Shown here: piece by piece, positions 1-11,325 of the stretch | Position numbering within the stretch: position 1 is the first letter of the stretch | Layout: each line of letters starts with the position of its first letter | Source: Bombyx mori | Taxonomy: Eukaryota; Arthropoda; Insecta; Lepidoptera; Bombycidae | DNA: 64,000 bases | Reading direction: 5' to 3' | Assembly (NCBI RefSeq): GCF_030269925.1 | Contig: NC_085124.1 | Coordinates: forward strand, 13,640,001-13,704,000 | Translations under genes and position numbers: made by a program | Notes under the pieces: generated by a model | Told to the model about the DNA's origin: nothing | What the model saw: the letters and a program-made list of their open reading frames with translations, nothing else | Database searches by the model: none

Positions 1-150
1 GAAGGGCGGGGCAGCCGTTGTAACTATACTGAGACCTTAGAACTTATATCTCAAGGTGGGTGGCGCATTTACGTTGTAGATGTCCATGGGCTCCATTAAC
101 CACTTAAAACCAGGTGGGCTGTGAGCTCGTCCACCAACCTAAGCAATAAA
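1..150 (+). mobile_element. Family A (BMC1-type tail) copy, cut by window edge
   Basis: The 3' part of family A, running from the GGGGCAGCCGTTG block to CTAAGCAATAAATA. It is on the sense strand, because the A-rich tail lies to the right. The 5' part lies outside the window. The short ORFs here are repeat shadows. Confidence 0.85.
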
Positions 151-1155
151 TATTTTTTTAAAAAATCTCTTCAATGCCTTCCTAAAAGACATACACGCAC
201 CAGACAACAAAGAACTAACCGACTGTTCATGTATGTACATGAAATAGACGACAAAAGAACGAACCGACAGTTCAGTTTGTTTGGCTGTTTTTCATACATT
301 ACAGATAGGGAAAAATGGCATAGAATGATCCACAATAAACTCTTGTTGCGAGAAGGGGGTTCAGACCCTCAACATTGAGGAAACCGAAGCGAGGAGACTA
401 TGGGTTTTCTGGTGAATTTCATGACTACACTTTTCAACGTCTGCTCCTATTTGTATATTTACATCACGATATGCCCATATCCTTGACGATTAGTGGTATG
501 TATTGCGAGCCCGCATCGACAAGTGTCAATATCCAATGTCAAAATTTCTGGCACGAAACAGTCATTCAATCGTAGGTTTTGGGATATCCGTTGCAAAAGC
601 TTCAATCACTTCGCTTATTTATTGGAATAGAATTCATCGTATGTCACGAGGACAGATAAACATAATAAAATTACAATAGCCGTTTCAGACTAATCGCCTA
701 GAGAATCTTAAAACTGTGGGAAAATACAAATAAACATTTCTATGTATCGAAGCTAAAAACCGTATATAATGGAGTCGTGCCCGTTTATTTGCGGCCTTAA
801 TAAATAAAATGTGACGAAGTGAACCGATTTTATGAACCGTAACATCAAGGTTCATAAGAGCGATTAGCATTGCAAAATTCTGGCTGAAATAGCCTTTTTG
901 GCACCGGCGAAAGAATGGGAAAAAAATGTATGGTTCAACTACGGTAATGTATGGTTAAGACGTTTTGTTACGTGTCTCGTATAAAGACACTTTGTGTATA
1001 CATGATCATACGAATATCAAATCAATGCCATACATATACTTAACACATGCTCACAAATGTCTTTAAAATTATATGGAACTATGAGGGAAAGGAATTATAA
1101 GAAGGTAAGAACAGCTTTGTGTTTAAAGATACCGCCAATTTTTTTTAAATATATT
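151..1155. other. AT-rich stretch, nothing recognised
   Basis: No family signature, no TIR pair, no convincing ORF and no RNA gene could be seen. The open frames near 121-575 and 685-870 have no family-like composition and are probably chance frames. Confidence 0.5.
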
Positions 1156-1930
1156 GTAGTTAGGTTTATTTATTTATTTAAGGATTACCGACAGGGTTTA
1201 CAGTAAGACATAAAGTAACATTGACATGTATAGAGCAATTGATAACTGCAACTCTAATTAGAGGCAATCACAGCATGCATTACATTAATATATCAATAGA
1301 GATTTAACAGTACTATTAATAATAATAAAAAATTAAAAACAAAAGAAATACAACAAGGACAGTAATACCCGATTTTTATTTATTTACTTATTACACTTTA
1401 TGTACATATTTATCTACACTGGCAGAGCTAATGTCGAAAGCATTCTCTACCAGTTTGTTCATATGTTTCACGTAGTAATAATATCTTGAAGAGTGGATAG
1501 TGTTTGAGGTTTCGACCTCAATTCCGAAGATGGGTAGCGAAATCCACATTATTAACCACTTTTTTCTAGGTGGATAATAGTGGCAACATTTCCTGCGTAA
1601 ACTAGCTAACAAAAATATATATCCAAAGAGCCCATTGTTTGACAGACCCACAGGCGCACTTCAAGGTATTTTACACCTTTTGAAATAAAAAGAAAGTCTC
1701 ATTTTTGCTTGCTCTAATTCTTATATCCAAGTCTTCTTTAAATCAAGCGAATACTACCTTAAGCTGAGAAACACATGATCTAAATTCCCTTGCATGAGAT
1801 TAGTTAAGCAGCAGGTGCACTCGACCTCATCGTCAATGTTTCCCATCTGTCGGAGCATGCCTTCGTGTTTTGAACAGCTTTCGTTATTTTAAGTTCTATA
1901 AATGCGATGACCTCAATATTATCAAACAAT
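1156..1930 (-). repeat. Possible old LINE 3' end, unclassified
   Basis: The stretch opens with TTTATTTATTTATTTAAGG and contains a minus-strand frame of about 86 codons (1391-1651), followed on the minus strand by A/T-rich sequence. That arrangement, a short C-terminal frame and then a low-complexity A-rich trailer, resembles a decayed LINE tail. No domain can be identified in the frame and I cannot name a family. It could equally be unique DNA. Confidence 0.25.
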
Positions 1931-2307
1931 ATTTTCCCCTGACCACGGCAAAACCAAATGGTCATTGGGGGCGATTTAACTGTCTTTATAAGTAGGTAAT
2001 TTTTATAATTTAACTAGTAACCTCTAAATTTATCTAATACGCTAAATATTCTAACCTTTGGTAAGAATAATAAAATGTTGATTAATATCATCGTATAAAT
2101 TAACGAATTTAGCGAATCTAAATATGTTTATAACGATTTATTAACTCAGAAATCGACCACACTTCTTATGCATATCAGATAAAAGTGTAGATTTATTTGT
2201 GGCCATTTGGTATTGGATTATTTAGCCATTTTTTTTGCATTAGACCTAAAGTTATAGTTTCTTTGAGATTGAGACTTTCATTGAGACTTAAAAAAACTAC
2301 TCATGAA

Positions 2308-2510
2308 CTCGTATCTACGGATTTTACGGATGTTTCGTTATAACTACTGAACCATGCATCCGATTGACTTGAAACTTGGTATCCATGTAGAAAATACATC
2401 TACTTCAAGGATAGGCTAATATTTATATGAGTGTTGGACTCCCTAATAATAATGACCATAAATAATAATGTTAATTTTAAATGCTCAGCAAAGCGGGTGA
2501 GTACGGCTAG
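2308..2510 (+). mobile_element. Non-autonomous Helitron fragment (family H1)
   Basis: Nearly collinear with the complete copy at 53073-53288. They share GATTGACTTGAAACTTGG, ATTTATATGAGTGTTGGACT and the 3' terminus GAGTACGGCTAG followed by T. The 5' end is diverged or truncated here, since the TCTATACTAATA start is missing. The CTAG-T terminus is typical of Helitrons. Confidence 0.7.
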
Positions 2511-2596
2511 TGAACTTATATTTGCAAAAATTAGATTCGAAGTAATGCTTCTAGTCTTAATGTTAGTTTATTGTCACGTAATTTGTTCTTGTCATA

Positions 2597-2810
2597 AAGC
2601 CTTGTTCGGACTAGGCCAGTATTTTAGTCTAGTACCGAGTAATTTAGTGGCTAAACTACTCGGTACTCGCCCGAAAAAATAGAACAAAATGGATTGACTT
2701 GACTAAATTATTTACTAGCCTTCTCTACTAAATTTTTGGTGCTCAGACACATTTAGCTACTAAATTACTCGGTACTCGACTAAAATACTCGCCTAGTCCG
2801 AACAAGGCTT
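2597..2810. mobile_element. Foldback MITE with about 60-bp inverted arms, TA flanks
   Basis: The left arm (2597-2656, starting AAGCCTTGTTCGGACTAGG) and the right arm (about 2753-2810, ending CCTAGTCCGAACAAGGCTT) are reverse complements with about four mismatches. TA dinucleotides flank both ends (2595-2596 and 2811-2812), consistent with a TA target-site duplication of Tc1/mariner-type insertion. There is no coding capacity. The ORF at 2431-2682 is a shadow. Confidence 0.75.
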
Positions 2811-2812
2811 TA

Positions 2813-3774
2813 CGGGTACAGACTGCACTGAACCCACTATAATGCAATAGAGCCTCTCATTTATTGCGTAAAGCACAACCTGTTTTTCAAAGAAATTGTG
2901 GGTGTTAGGCCGTGAACGAAATACAGTTGCTGTTGTGCGATAAGTTTTGGTAGGATTCACCAATATGCGTTGCCTTATTCACCCAATATTTCATTATATT
3001 TGTGCATAATAAACCTTCAAATGAGTCGACTATTATCAAAGCCGGCAATGTGACTTTTGGGCAATTATTGGTAAATCAGAAAAACGAATTATTGACTTTG
3101 TATTCCATTGGCAGTCACAAAACTCTTCTGAACGGCATCTTAGATAAAGAACAGGTTAAGTATTAACCTTTATTTAATGCAGGTTTTGAACCGTATTCTT
3201 TGAAGGAGACGATTATATTCAAATCAATCTGTATTGACATATCAATAACATTTTTTTGTCCAAATGCACAGATTGCCACCTTTGATAATAGACGACTCAA
3301 ATATTATATAAATTGGTTATGCTTAACGGCACGTTATTGGTATCAGAATAGGTTTATAGATTTGCTCTTTTACAACACTGACCATTTGAAAACTAATTTA
3401 TGTATGGTTGGCGATAAATTCTAAGCTTAAATGAATTTGACTTAAAAAAAACCGGGATTCAATTTTTAAAATTCAGTCATTTATTTATTGATTAGTTTTT
3501 TGTTTTCACTATATTTTTATCTTTTTCATCAATACGGACGCGATAAAAATATCAGTGTTTATGGAAAACGAGTTTCGTCGCGTTAGCAAATCCACAAAAA
3601 CGGCTCAGAGCATTGATGACCTGTGCGGATTGAACACTGCAAAGACTCGATATTGGCTTAAAAAATATATCCGACAAATTTTGATCTATAAAATTAACCT
3701 CGCGGTCGCTCGAAAACTAAAGTCTCCAACGACCAATGAAAGGCAATAGTGGAAGTTGACAATAGTCAATTTAT
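2813..3774. other. AT-rich stretch, nothing recognised
   Basis: Two open frames of 64-74 codons lie here (3200-3424 and 3555-3749) without recognisable domains or splice context. No repeat signature could be seen. Confidence 0.45.
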
Positions 3775-3775
3775 T

Positions 3776-4022
3776 AAAAAAAATTATTGCTTAGATGGGT
3801 AGACGAGCTCACTGCCCACCTGGTGTTAAGTGGTTACTGGAGCCCATAGACATCTATAACGTAAATGCGCCACCCACCTCGAGATATTAGTTCTAAGAGC
3901 TCAGTATAGTTACAACGGCTGTCCTACCCTTTAGACCGAAACGCATTACTGCTTCACGGCAGAAATAGGTAGGGCGGTGGTACTTACCCGTGCGGATTCA
4001 CAAGAAGCCCTGCCACCAGTAA
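3776..4022 (-). mobile_element. Family A copy
   Basis: Complement of the A tail (AAATTATTGCTTAGATGGG) at the left, then the full block order of family A to CCTGCCACCAGTAA at the right. It is antisense in the window. The tRNA-like head is absent, so this is a 5'-truncated copy or the LINE 3' tail only. Confidence 0.85.
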
Positions 4023-4672
4023 GTAAGGTGCCGCTTGTGCCGTATTGTGCCATCAATTTACCGCTGAGTTGGCAGCAGCTTTCAACGTTAGTATCAAAGC
4101 ATTTGATGTCAAAACAGCACAAGACCGATCTTTGTGGTAGGGTTTGGGGGAGGCCTATGTCTAGGAGTGGGCGTCTGTGGGCTGATAGAAGAAGGTGTCA
4201 AATTGGTAAGGTAAATGTTGGTTAGACCCTGATTCAGCACATATGTAATGCGCCGAGAGATTACTAAAAAAATCTAGATAAAAATATTTCAAAACTAATT
4301 GCATCGGTAAAGCCCTAATATATAGGTGTAAAGAACCCTCTCCCAAGGGCGAAAAGACAACATACTAAAGTCAGCTTTTTCCAGTGATTATTCCTTTGAT
4401 GACCTATGTTGACCTTTAAGACTTAAAATAATATGCCAGCTTGAAAAAAAAGACGTATTCTAAATTTGACTGTGTTTTTCTTGGGGGTTACATGAGAATT
4501 TCTTTCTAGGTGAACCGGTTTTGATAATTATTTTCTATTTGAATAAAGGTGCCCCTCGTGTGGTCACGTAAAAAAAAATTCAAGATCCGACAAGTAATTT
4601 TAATGATGAATTTTTAATTAAATTCGAATTTGGCTCCCATTTTATTTAATTGGAGTTGGTTTTCTACATATA
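4023..4672. other. No recognised feature
   Basis: AT-rich unique-looking sequence. No ORF, repeat signature or inverted repeat that I can support. Confidence 0.4.
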
Positions 4673-4853
4673 TTTTTTCCTACCTAAACTGATCCTTGAG
4701 AGGTTATTTCAGCGTAACCTTAACTAGTAGGTGAGCTCACGGGGCTCAAACCGGAGTGATGCTAACACTGACCCTAGCGAGAGCAGTGCTTCGCATAATC
4801 TACCACCGGATCGGAAACGCGACCCATTGAAAAGATCCGGCGAGAAATTCACA
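4673..4853 (-). mobile_element. Family C (probably Bm1-like) copy, truncated
   Basis: Left end TTTTTTCCTACCTAAACTG (complement of the tail), then the GAGGTTATTTCAGCG, GAGCTCACGGGGCTCAAAC and GATCCGGCGAGAAATTC blocks. It stops before the GGTTAATTTACTCG part, so the element's 5' half is missing. Confidence 0.8.
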
Positions 4854-4984
4854 TTAGGAGTTGGTATTTTCTATACTAAATTTTTCTTTTATTTTATCTT
4901 TCTTGTAAAAGCGGGAAAAAAGAACTATGTATTCTACCAATTTTTTTAATACCTTGTTAAAATTCAAGTTTGATCTAGCTAATA

Positions 4985-5119
4985 AATATTAAAAAAAATA
5001 ATAACATTCTGCACTCCTTACCTATAATCTTTATAAGTGTGTGCAATTTCATACTTCTCCGTCCGCGCCATTTTCGTAAAAACGGGACTAAGTTTTTGCT
5101 TCACGTATTACTATACAGA
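4985..5119 (-). mobile_element. Helitron (family H2) 5'-end fragment
   Basis: On the minus strand it begins TCTGTATAGTAATACGTGAAG and carries the H2 5' block (CGCGCGGACGG-type, then CTTATAAAGATTATAGG). It abuts the 3' terminus of the next H2 copy at 5120 with no intervening base. The internal and 3' part is missing. Confidence 0.75.
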
Positions 5120-5540
5120 CTAGAGGTCCCGCAGTAGTCGAAATTCGACTATAATTAATTGGAATTGTAAGTTTGTATACTATTATGATTGTATTTTATA
5201 CTTCTATAACCACAAATTTCGTCAAGACTACACTATAAAAAATATTAACAAAGACAAACAATATTTGATCTATTCTCAATTTGACAACAGACGTCAAGAA
5301 CAAAAGTTTGATAATAGATAGCATGCAAGCGTGTGTGCGTCAAATACATGGTATGTAGTATGTGTAATGTTTTCTTTATTGATTTAATGTATCTTTTATG
5401 CATTATTTTCAAAAAATATTAGTATAGTGCACTTTTTCTCTTTATTCTCTATAAGTGTGGAAAATTTCATACTCCGCCGTTCGCGCAATTTTCGTAAAAA
5501 GGGATACAAAGTTTTTGCTTCACGTATTAATATATACAGA
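5120..5540 (-). mobile_element. Non-autonomous Helitron, family H2, complete
   Basis: On the minus strand it begins TCTGTATATATTAATACGTG and ends with the palindrome GTCGAATTTCGAC, about 10 nt of spacer, then CTAG. A 5' TC, a 3' hairpin and CTRR are the diagnostic Helitron ends. There is no Rep/helicase ORF, so it must have been mobilised in trans. Related copies lie at 21192-21622, 52095-52501 and 54768-54926. Confidence 0.85.
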
Positions 5541-6630
5541 TAATAACATATCGTACAGATAATAAGTATCGCCTCGAATTTTATAAGCGCTGTTCTAAAT
5601 ACGATTATTAATTCAGTGCTATTGTTATAATTTTTTTTTCATTTGTCATGTTCCTTAGAACAGAAACCCTCTGTGCTTGTACGAACAATAGGTAGACCTG
5701 TCACGCGTGACAGGTCACTTTGACAGTCTCCTCGTGCACTCCAAGGTCAACTTTAAAAGTATGATAACCGATCGTATGTAGAATTTGACATTCATTTTTT
5801 TTATTGTTGCAGTTTGAATGAAATAATAGGAGACAGTTTAGAAAGGTTTTTTATAAAACCGATAAGTCCACAGACTCTGACTGTTAATTTTTAATTATAA
5901 CAGTTTTGTACGGGTATCAATTCGCTTAGAAATGTGTTATATGATTAAAAATTAAAAAAAGCAAATGCGAAATAAGAGCATTTAGCTTTTCGAATTTTTT
6001 TTTTTTTTAATAGCATTTTAAAACAAATGAGTCTATTGATTGGTGAGTATTGTTAGTATAAATCAGAAAACTCCTTATCAAACGAGCTTTGATAAGCAAA
6101 AATACATCGCGGTGTTCTGAAAATATCGTGGAAGTTCTTTCCAGAGTAGGATGGTAGCAAAAATATTGCTTTTAAGATTCTGGGGTGCCGATAAGCTGAG
6201 TAATTCTAGATATTAAGTAATTCTGAATGAGTTCTGCCCCTACCACGACTGGGTAGATAGTTAGAAGCAGACGACCAACTTAAAACAAACCTTCAGCGTA
6301 GTGCTGGTAACAGCACAAAATCGAAATGCCAGAAGTAAAACCAGAGATTCCAAATTAACCTTTCATATTATTGAATATTTACTTTCTCTACCTCCGTTAT
6401 TGGCACTTAGTTACGTAACTACATCACGTGGATCTAGACAGTCAAATATAAGGTTTTACTAGAAAGGGCTTACTATTTGTTCTGTAGACACGAGCAGTCA
6501 ATCGTAAAACTCAAAGTGTAATCATAATACAAACATGCCGAACGATGTGCACTTTCTAGTTTTCCAAACAAATTTGAACATTCGAATTCGAACACGAATC
6601 TTTAATACAGGCGTAATCCTTCTATAATGT
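5541..6630. other. No gene; contains a 22-bp palindrome
   Basis: AT-rich sequence with poly-T runs near 5994-6009. The only structured element seen is the perfect palindrome at 5695-5716, listed separately. Confidence 0.4.
5695..5716. repeat. Perfect 22-bp palindrome
   Basis: GACCTGTCACG followed directly by its exact reverse complement CGTGACAGGTC. No spacer. The flanking bases (A on both sides) no longer pair. Function is unknown. It could be a dyad protein site or a relic of a DNA transposon end. Confidence 0.7.
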
Positions 6631-6955
6631 TACTGGTGGTAGGACCTCTTGTGAGTCCGCGCGGGTAGGTACCACCACCCTGCCTATTTCTGCCGTGAAG
6701 CAGTAATGCGTTTCGGTTTGAAGGCTGGGGCAGCCATTGTAATTTTTTTTAATTTTTTTTTTTTATTGTTTAGATTGGTGGACGAGCTCACAGCCCACCT
6801 GGGGTTAAGTGGTTACTGGAGCCCATACACATTTACATCGTCAATGCGCCACCACTATACTGAAACCTTAGAGCTTATATCTCAAGGTGGGTGGCGCATT
6901 TACGTTGTAGATGTCTATGGGCTCTAGTAACCACTTAACACCAGGTGGGCTGGTG
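6631..6955 (+). mobile_element. Family A copy interrupted by an inverted family A copy
   Basis: The plus copy runs from TACTGGTGGTAGGACC to GCAGCCATTGTAA (6742) and resumes at CTATACTGAAACC (6855) through CACCAGGTGGGCTGG. The interruption, 6743-6854, is the tail end of another copy in the opposite direction. The A tail of the outer copy is lost. Confidence 0.85.
6743..6854 (-). mobile_element. Family A tail nested in another family A copy
   Basis: A T-rich run, then TTATTGTTTAGATTGGTGG to AATGCGCCACCA, which is the complement of the last ~90 bp of family A. It sits precisely inside the outer copy at TTGTAA/CTATAC. It is strongly 5'-truncated, as expected for a retroposed copy. No long target duplication can be seen. 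Confidence 0.85.
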
Positions 6956-7160
6956 ACACATTTTACAACACGGTTCCACTCTAACACGAAAAGAAAAAAA
7001 ATCCCAAAACTCCCTTATAACACGGTACTTCTACAACACGATAACGAAATTTTTGTTTTAAATTATATAGAAAATTACATTATGCCCTATGAATATACAA
7101 TATATGGGAATAGCCGAAATGTTACTGTTTATTTTTTATGTATAATATAGGCTGTGTAAA
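6956..7160. repeat. AACACGGT-motif sequence, possible MITE end
   Basis: Contains ACAACACGG, TAACACGGTAC and ACAACACGATAACG, resembling the termini of the element at 35839-36611. No second end could be placed, so this is only a weak repeat assignment. Confidence 0.3.
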
Positions 7161-7564
7161 GAAAAAAAATTCTAGCCCTCTAGTATACTTATTTTGGAAT
7201 AGTACTTATTATCTCGTTAAAAGTACTTTATATGCTTTTCCTTATAGACTTGACAACGGGTCTGAAATTCCATGACGATTGGTTGAACAGAAAAGGTTTT
7301 TAAAAATCACTTTCTCATTCACATAATGGAAGCAAGATGCTAACGTTAAAATATTCTATAACATCTAAGATTACGAACCGGAAAAACCAAATAATATAAA
7401 TCAAACGAGTTAAAAATCTTGCAGTACTTAAAACTTAGTAAGCGCATAAAGAGCTTCTCGACTAAATTATCTTAAAAGGCAATAAATAAACCATCAATAT
7501 ACGAGACGAATGTCTGAGAGCATCGATTTATTAATCCGAATGTTTTTATATGGCGAATGGATTT

Positions 7565-7810
7565 AATGTATTTTATTGCCTTTGTAGACAGATGACTCTT
7601 TATGGTCTACCTAATTGTAAATAGTCACAGTCGCTCAAACTGGTCATCAATGCCAGGGGTAGAGCCAAGCCTCTGGCTACTGTTAAGGATTCTCCTGAAA
7701 CCTTGTTAAAGGAAGGACATGTCATAACGCTCGAGGAGTATCTGGAGGGAGGAGGCCATTCCAGAGCCATATGGTGCGTGGTCTCTGGAATCACGGATGG
7801 TTTCGACTTT
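7565..7810 (-). mobile_element. Family B copy, diverged
   Basis: Follows the family B order: TTTATTGCCTTTGTAGACAG, CAATGCCAGGGGTAGAGCC, GGACATGTCATAACGCTCG, CCATTCCAGAGCC. Many substitutions indicate an old copy. The opposing ORFs at 7600-7821 and 7703-7915 are shadows of this repeat. Confidence 0.75.
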
Positions 7811-7910
7811 GGTAGCGACATGTGTGGTACTAGAGAAAAGATAGAGGGATCATCTCGAACAATATCTCACATACTCCCCATGGAACATATGATATGGAAA
7901 ACAAAATACT

Positions 7911-9328
7911 ATTAACAAAAAATACCAATACGTTCGTGTTAAGCACTTTCCGCAACGTGTGTTGCTAAAATTACAATACAATTTGGATAACACGGTCTAT
8001 CTATATTATGGTATTTATCTATCTATATGAGGTCATGGACTATCTTAGATGTTGTTGCAGGAAAGAAAGTTTTAGTATTAAGACTTTTTACTGCAGCAAA
8101 ATGCTCTTGGAATTCATTAATTCTAAATTCAAGTGCCCCTGGCTGAGAGTTACTCTGTTGATATGAGTCTCTGACGCCCTAGATCGACACAAGTATATGC
8201 TCCGAATGTAAGACATTTATAGTAATGGTACTGTAACCGATTGTGCCCGAACTTAGTGCCCGTGGTTACTGACCTCTAGACCAACGACAGAATCTATGAT
8301 GGATAAGCCCCTGGAATACTCCGATGTGAAGTTAAACTTTGTTGTTTGTTGAACTGACTTTCATTGGTTCGTCAACTATCGTTCTTTGCCACTACTATTA
8401 TAACAAAAATCTTGAAGTGCAAACAATTTACAAAGTTTTAGGTTGATTGGATAAACCATCTGCGAACGCTTACAAAAGGAACAAAAAGACAAGTCACAAT
8501 TCCGTTTTGTATATAAAAATCATCACTGTTAATATTGGTAGTAAAGGCTTTTTTTGTTACTTAAACATTTCTGTTGTAGGCCAACTATGAGGTAGGACCT
8601 AAGCTATACATTTAGACCTCTGTCCGTAAAGTGTATGTTCAGTGACAGATATTACAAAACAAGATTCTTTATATCGTCTACCCAAACAAGACAAAAATAC
8701 ACGTAATGACCCTGTAAGACTATTTTAAGATAAATTGGTTTGATAGCCATATTTTTCAAAATGAATCAGTAAATTTACGATGTGAGGTAATACGACACAT
8801 TGTTAAAAAAAACCTACTTCTAAAATGATTATTTACTATTAGATTCATTAGTTGCATTTAATTCTATGTAAATTCATTACCCTGTTTTAGAAAAGTCGAC
8901 TCTACACGATAGTGTAGTTATATGACGTACATGCGGCTAATCTATGTATAAACTAAACAGTTACAATACAGAATTCGAACCGGATTTCACGTAAGCTCGT
9001 TCAACAGAAAAATAACATTGGCACCGAATTTAGTATGCATTTAAAACGTGCGCGTGATCCTAATAAATATAAATCTAAAGATGGGACGAACATACCAGTG
9101 CCGGTGGAGACGCAGAATGAACCACTTGATGTACAATAACCGTTACAATCACGATGTCATCGCCATCACCGATGCTTTCGACTTTCGTCTCATTCACAAA
9201 ACACAAATCATTGAGACATTAAAATGTAGCAGAAAAACAATGAAAGGCTTTAATGCGTAAACGATTCACCGGAACGTGACAGTAAATACTAAGGCTAATT
9301 GGTCGCGACCAAACATGGAATATGTATT
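7911..9328. other. AT-rich stretch, nothing recognised
   Basis: No repeat family signature and no structured inverted repeat. The 70-codon frame at 9048-9260 is rich in Arg/Asn/Thr but has no recognisable domain. It lies just downstream (minus sense) of the candidate exon at 9329-10051 on the other strand. Confidence 0.4.
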
Positions 9329-10051
9329 TTAGAATGGAACAAGACATTCACCTCTTGTTGGAGCGGCGCGCGCACTGGCCGGCTGGCGGGCCTCGGCGGA
9401 ACCCGTTTTGTAGAAAAAAGCTCTTCCCGCCTCCGCCGCCGTCATAGCGACCCTTTGCATGCTTCCATGGTCACTATTTATCATTCCACCGACGCTGGCC
9501 GAGGAGAGCGCGGGAATTTCTTGCAACTTCTCGGGAACTAGTTGCGTCTCGAGTTGATTGTCCTGGCGACTATCTGACGTATTCATTAGACGCCCAACAT
9601 TATGAACTAAGTGATTAGATCCGGGATTAATTTTGTTTCTGGGCGTGACAATAGGTATTCGCCCGTAAACATGATTGTTGGCGTTGCACTTTTGCGTGTT
9701 ATCCATGACACGGATCTCCGGAACTGGTTGAGAATTAGCAAACGCGTTTACTTTCAGTATCTCGTTTGCCTGCTGAAGTAATTTCCTTTGTATGTTCTCT
9801 ATTTCTCCTTTCGACGCTCGCGAATTTTGCGATAGCTCTGCTATGAGTTTAGTGACATTGAATTCTGAAGCATGATCGGCTGCTATCGGTTTATCCATTT
9901 TATTCATTGTACTCTTGTTACTAATTGTTGTCTTTGTTTTAAGTTTCATTTTTTTGTCTGGATTAGTGCTCGCTGTATTCGAGGCTCTGTCTTCAGAGTT
10001 GTTCGCGTCCTTTTTATTTCTTTTTACTTTCCTCACAGTCCTACTTGCCAT
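9329..10051 (-). CDS. Candidate host coding exon, unknown protein
   Basis: A 240-codon frame beginning at an ATG in the context GTAATGGCAAG. An upstream in-frame TAG lies just beyond 10069, so the start is bounded. The protein has a Lys/Arg-rich, NLS-like N-terminus (about residues 4-50), a predicted helical or coiled segment (about 65-105, ELSQNSRASKGEIENIQRK), and an Ala/Arg-rich C-terminus. It shows no transposon domain and no family A-D repeat. The 3' part (9360-9520) is GC-rich against an AT-rich background. A good donor (AAGAG|GTGAAT) lies at about 9351, so the last nine codons may be intronic. I do not recognise the family. Confidence 0.4.
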   Translation of the reverse strand: MASRTVRKVKRNKKDANNSEDRASNTASTNPDKKMKLKTKTTISNKSTMNKMDKPIAADHASEFNVTKLIAELSQNSRASKGEIENIQRKLLQQANEILKVNAFANSQPVPEIRVMDNTQKCNANNHVYGRIPIVTPRNKINPGSNHLVHNVGRLMNTSDSRQDNQLETQLVPEKLQEIPALSSASVGGMINSDHGSMQRVAMTAAEAGRAFFYKTGSAEARQPASARAAPTRGECLVPF

Positions 10052-10074
10052 TACATTGTTAAGGATCAACTAAT

Positions 10075-11325
10075 GATGATTGCGTTTCATTCCTTTGTTC
10101 CTTTTCTCGGTCATTATTCTTTTCATCATGCTATAAAAGTTCCATTAAACCGACAACAGATAGAATGTTTTTAAACTTTATTGAGGCTTTTGATTTAAAG
10201 TTGTAATTGAACTAAATTGAAAGTTCGGAATAGATTTAACAAAGATTGATGTGCGGATAAAATACACTGAGTTTGTTTTATTAAAATTTTATCGCAATTA
10301 AATAATGTATTGTGTATATGGACCATTTGTATCATGTTTAATAAATGTATAGATTATTGACTCACTTTAAAAATAATGGGAATGGAATCTCGACCTCGTG
10401 GTTATATTCCCTATAGTAGTACTTATAGGCAGTAGGCAAAGAGACTATTTAAAATACAACATTAGCACTATATCAATATCTTTTATAAATATTATCGTTA
10501 GAATCAGATGACTCCATAATTTATAATGCTAATTTTTGTAATTGTATGAATATTTATGTAAATATTTAGTATCATACGACGAAATGAAATATTGGAAACG
10601 ACTTAGTTTTTTATTTGCCAAATAATTTCTTTTGTATGGAATTAGAAATTGGCATTACGTGTCGTTTTCAATAGGTATTTTGTTTGTCTAATAAGACATG
10701 ATTTGAATAAATGTGTAACCAATGTTCTTTTTTTAATGAAATTTATACTCAAAATCGAGAGCACGAAAATTGTGTTGACATACGGTAAAGCGTATCTCGA
10801 AGGCTGGCTGTCGAGTACTACCAGCTAATGTAATGATCCGTTTTCGTATCGAAAACTCGATTGACATTTTTGTTACGAATTAAATAGATTTTTGTGCTTG
10901 ACATACAGTTGTGACCGCGATTCGGGAAAGGCAAACAAAACACAACATCAGTTACATACGCACTTAGTATCTTAAACAAGTTTAGTGCAGCAATATGATT
11001 AAATTCTATTTGTATGAGTGTTGATTTTTATAGTGTAATCGAAAAATTTATTTGTTTATTATTGACACACATTCAAGTATTGACCGAAAATGAAAATTTC
11101 TTTATGATTATACTCAAACTTAAACATAGCACGTTTGAACAGAGTTTCTTTGCGTGTGACTTAGAAAATACCTCCCAATTCTTTCCGTGGCTGATGCCGT
11201 GTCTAAGCAAGTCGTCGGAGCATCGACAATAGCGTTCTTTAAGTGACTTAAAAGGCAACTGTGGTCACCAACTGATATTTCTTGGTGTTACGTAATTATA
11301 CCGCACTAGTATAATAAATAGTTAT
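10075..11325. other. Upstream of the candidate exon; nothing recognised
   Basis: AT-rich. If 9329-10051 is a first coding exon, this would hold its promoter and 5' UTR, but no TATA or initiator arrangement stands out. Confidence 0.35.

Noticed and set aside
1391..1651. 86-codon minus-strand ORF as a host exon
   Set aside because: No domain, Tyr-run composition and low-complexity surroundings. Left as a possible LINE trailer rather than a gene.
7600..7915. Opposing 70-codon ORFs
   Set aside because: Both are frames of a diverged family B repeat.
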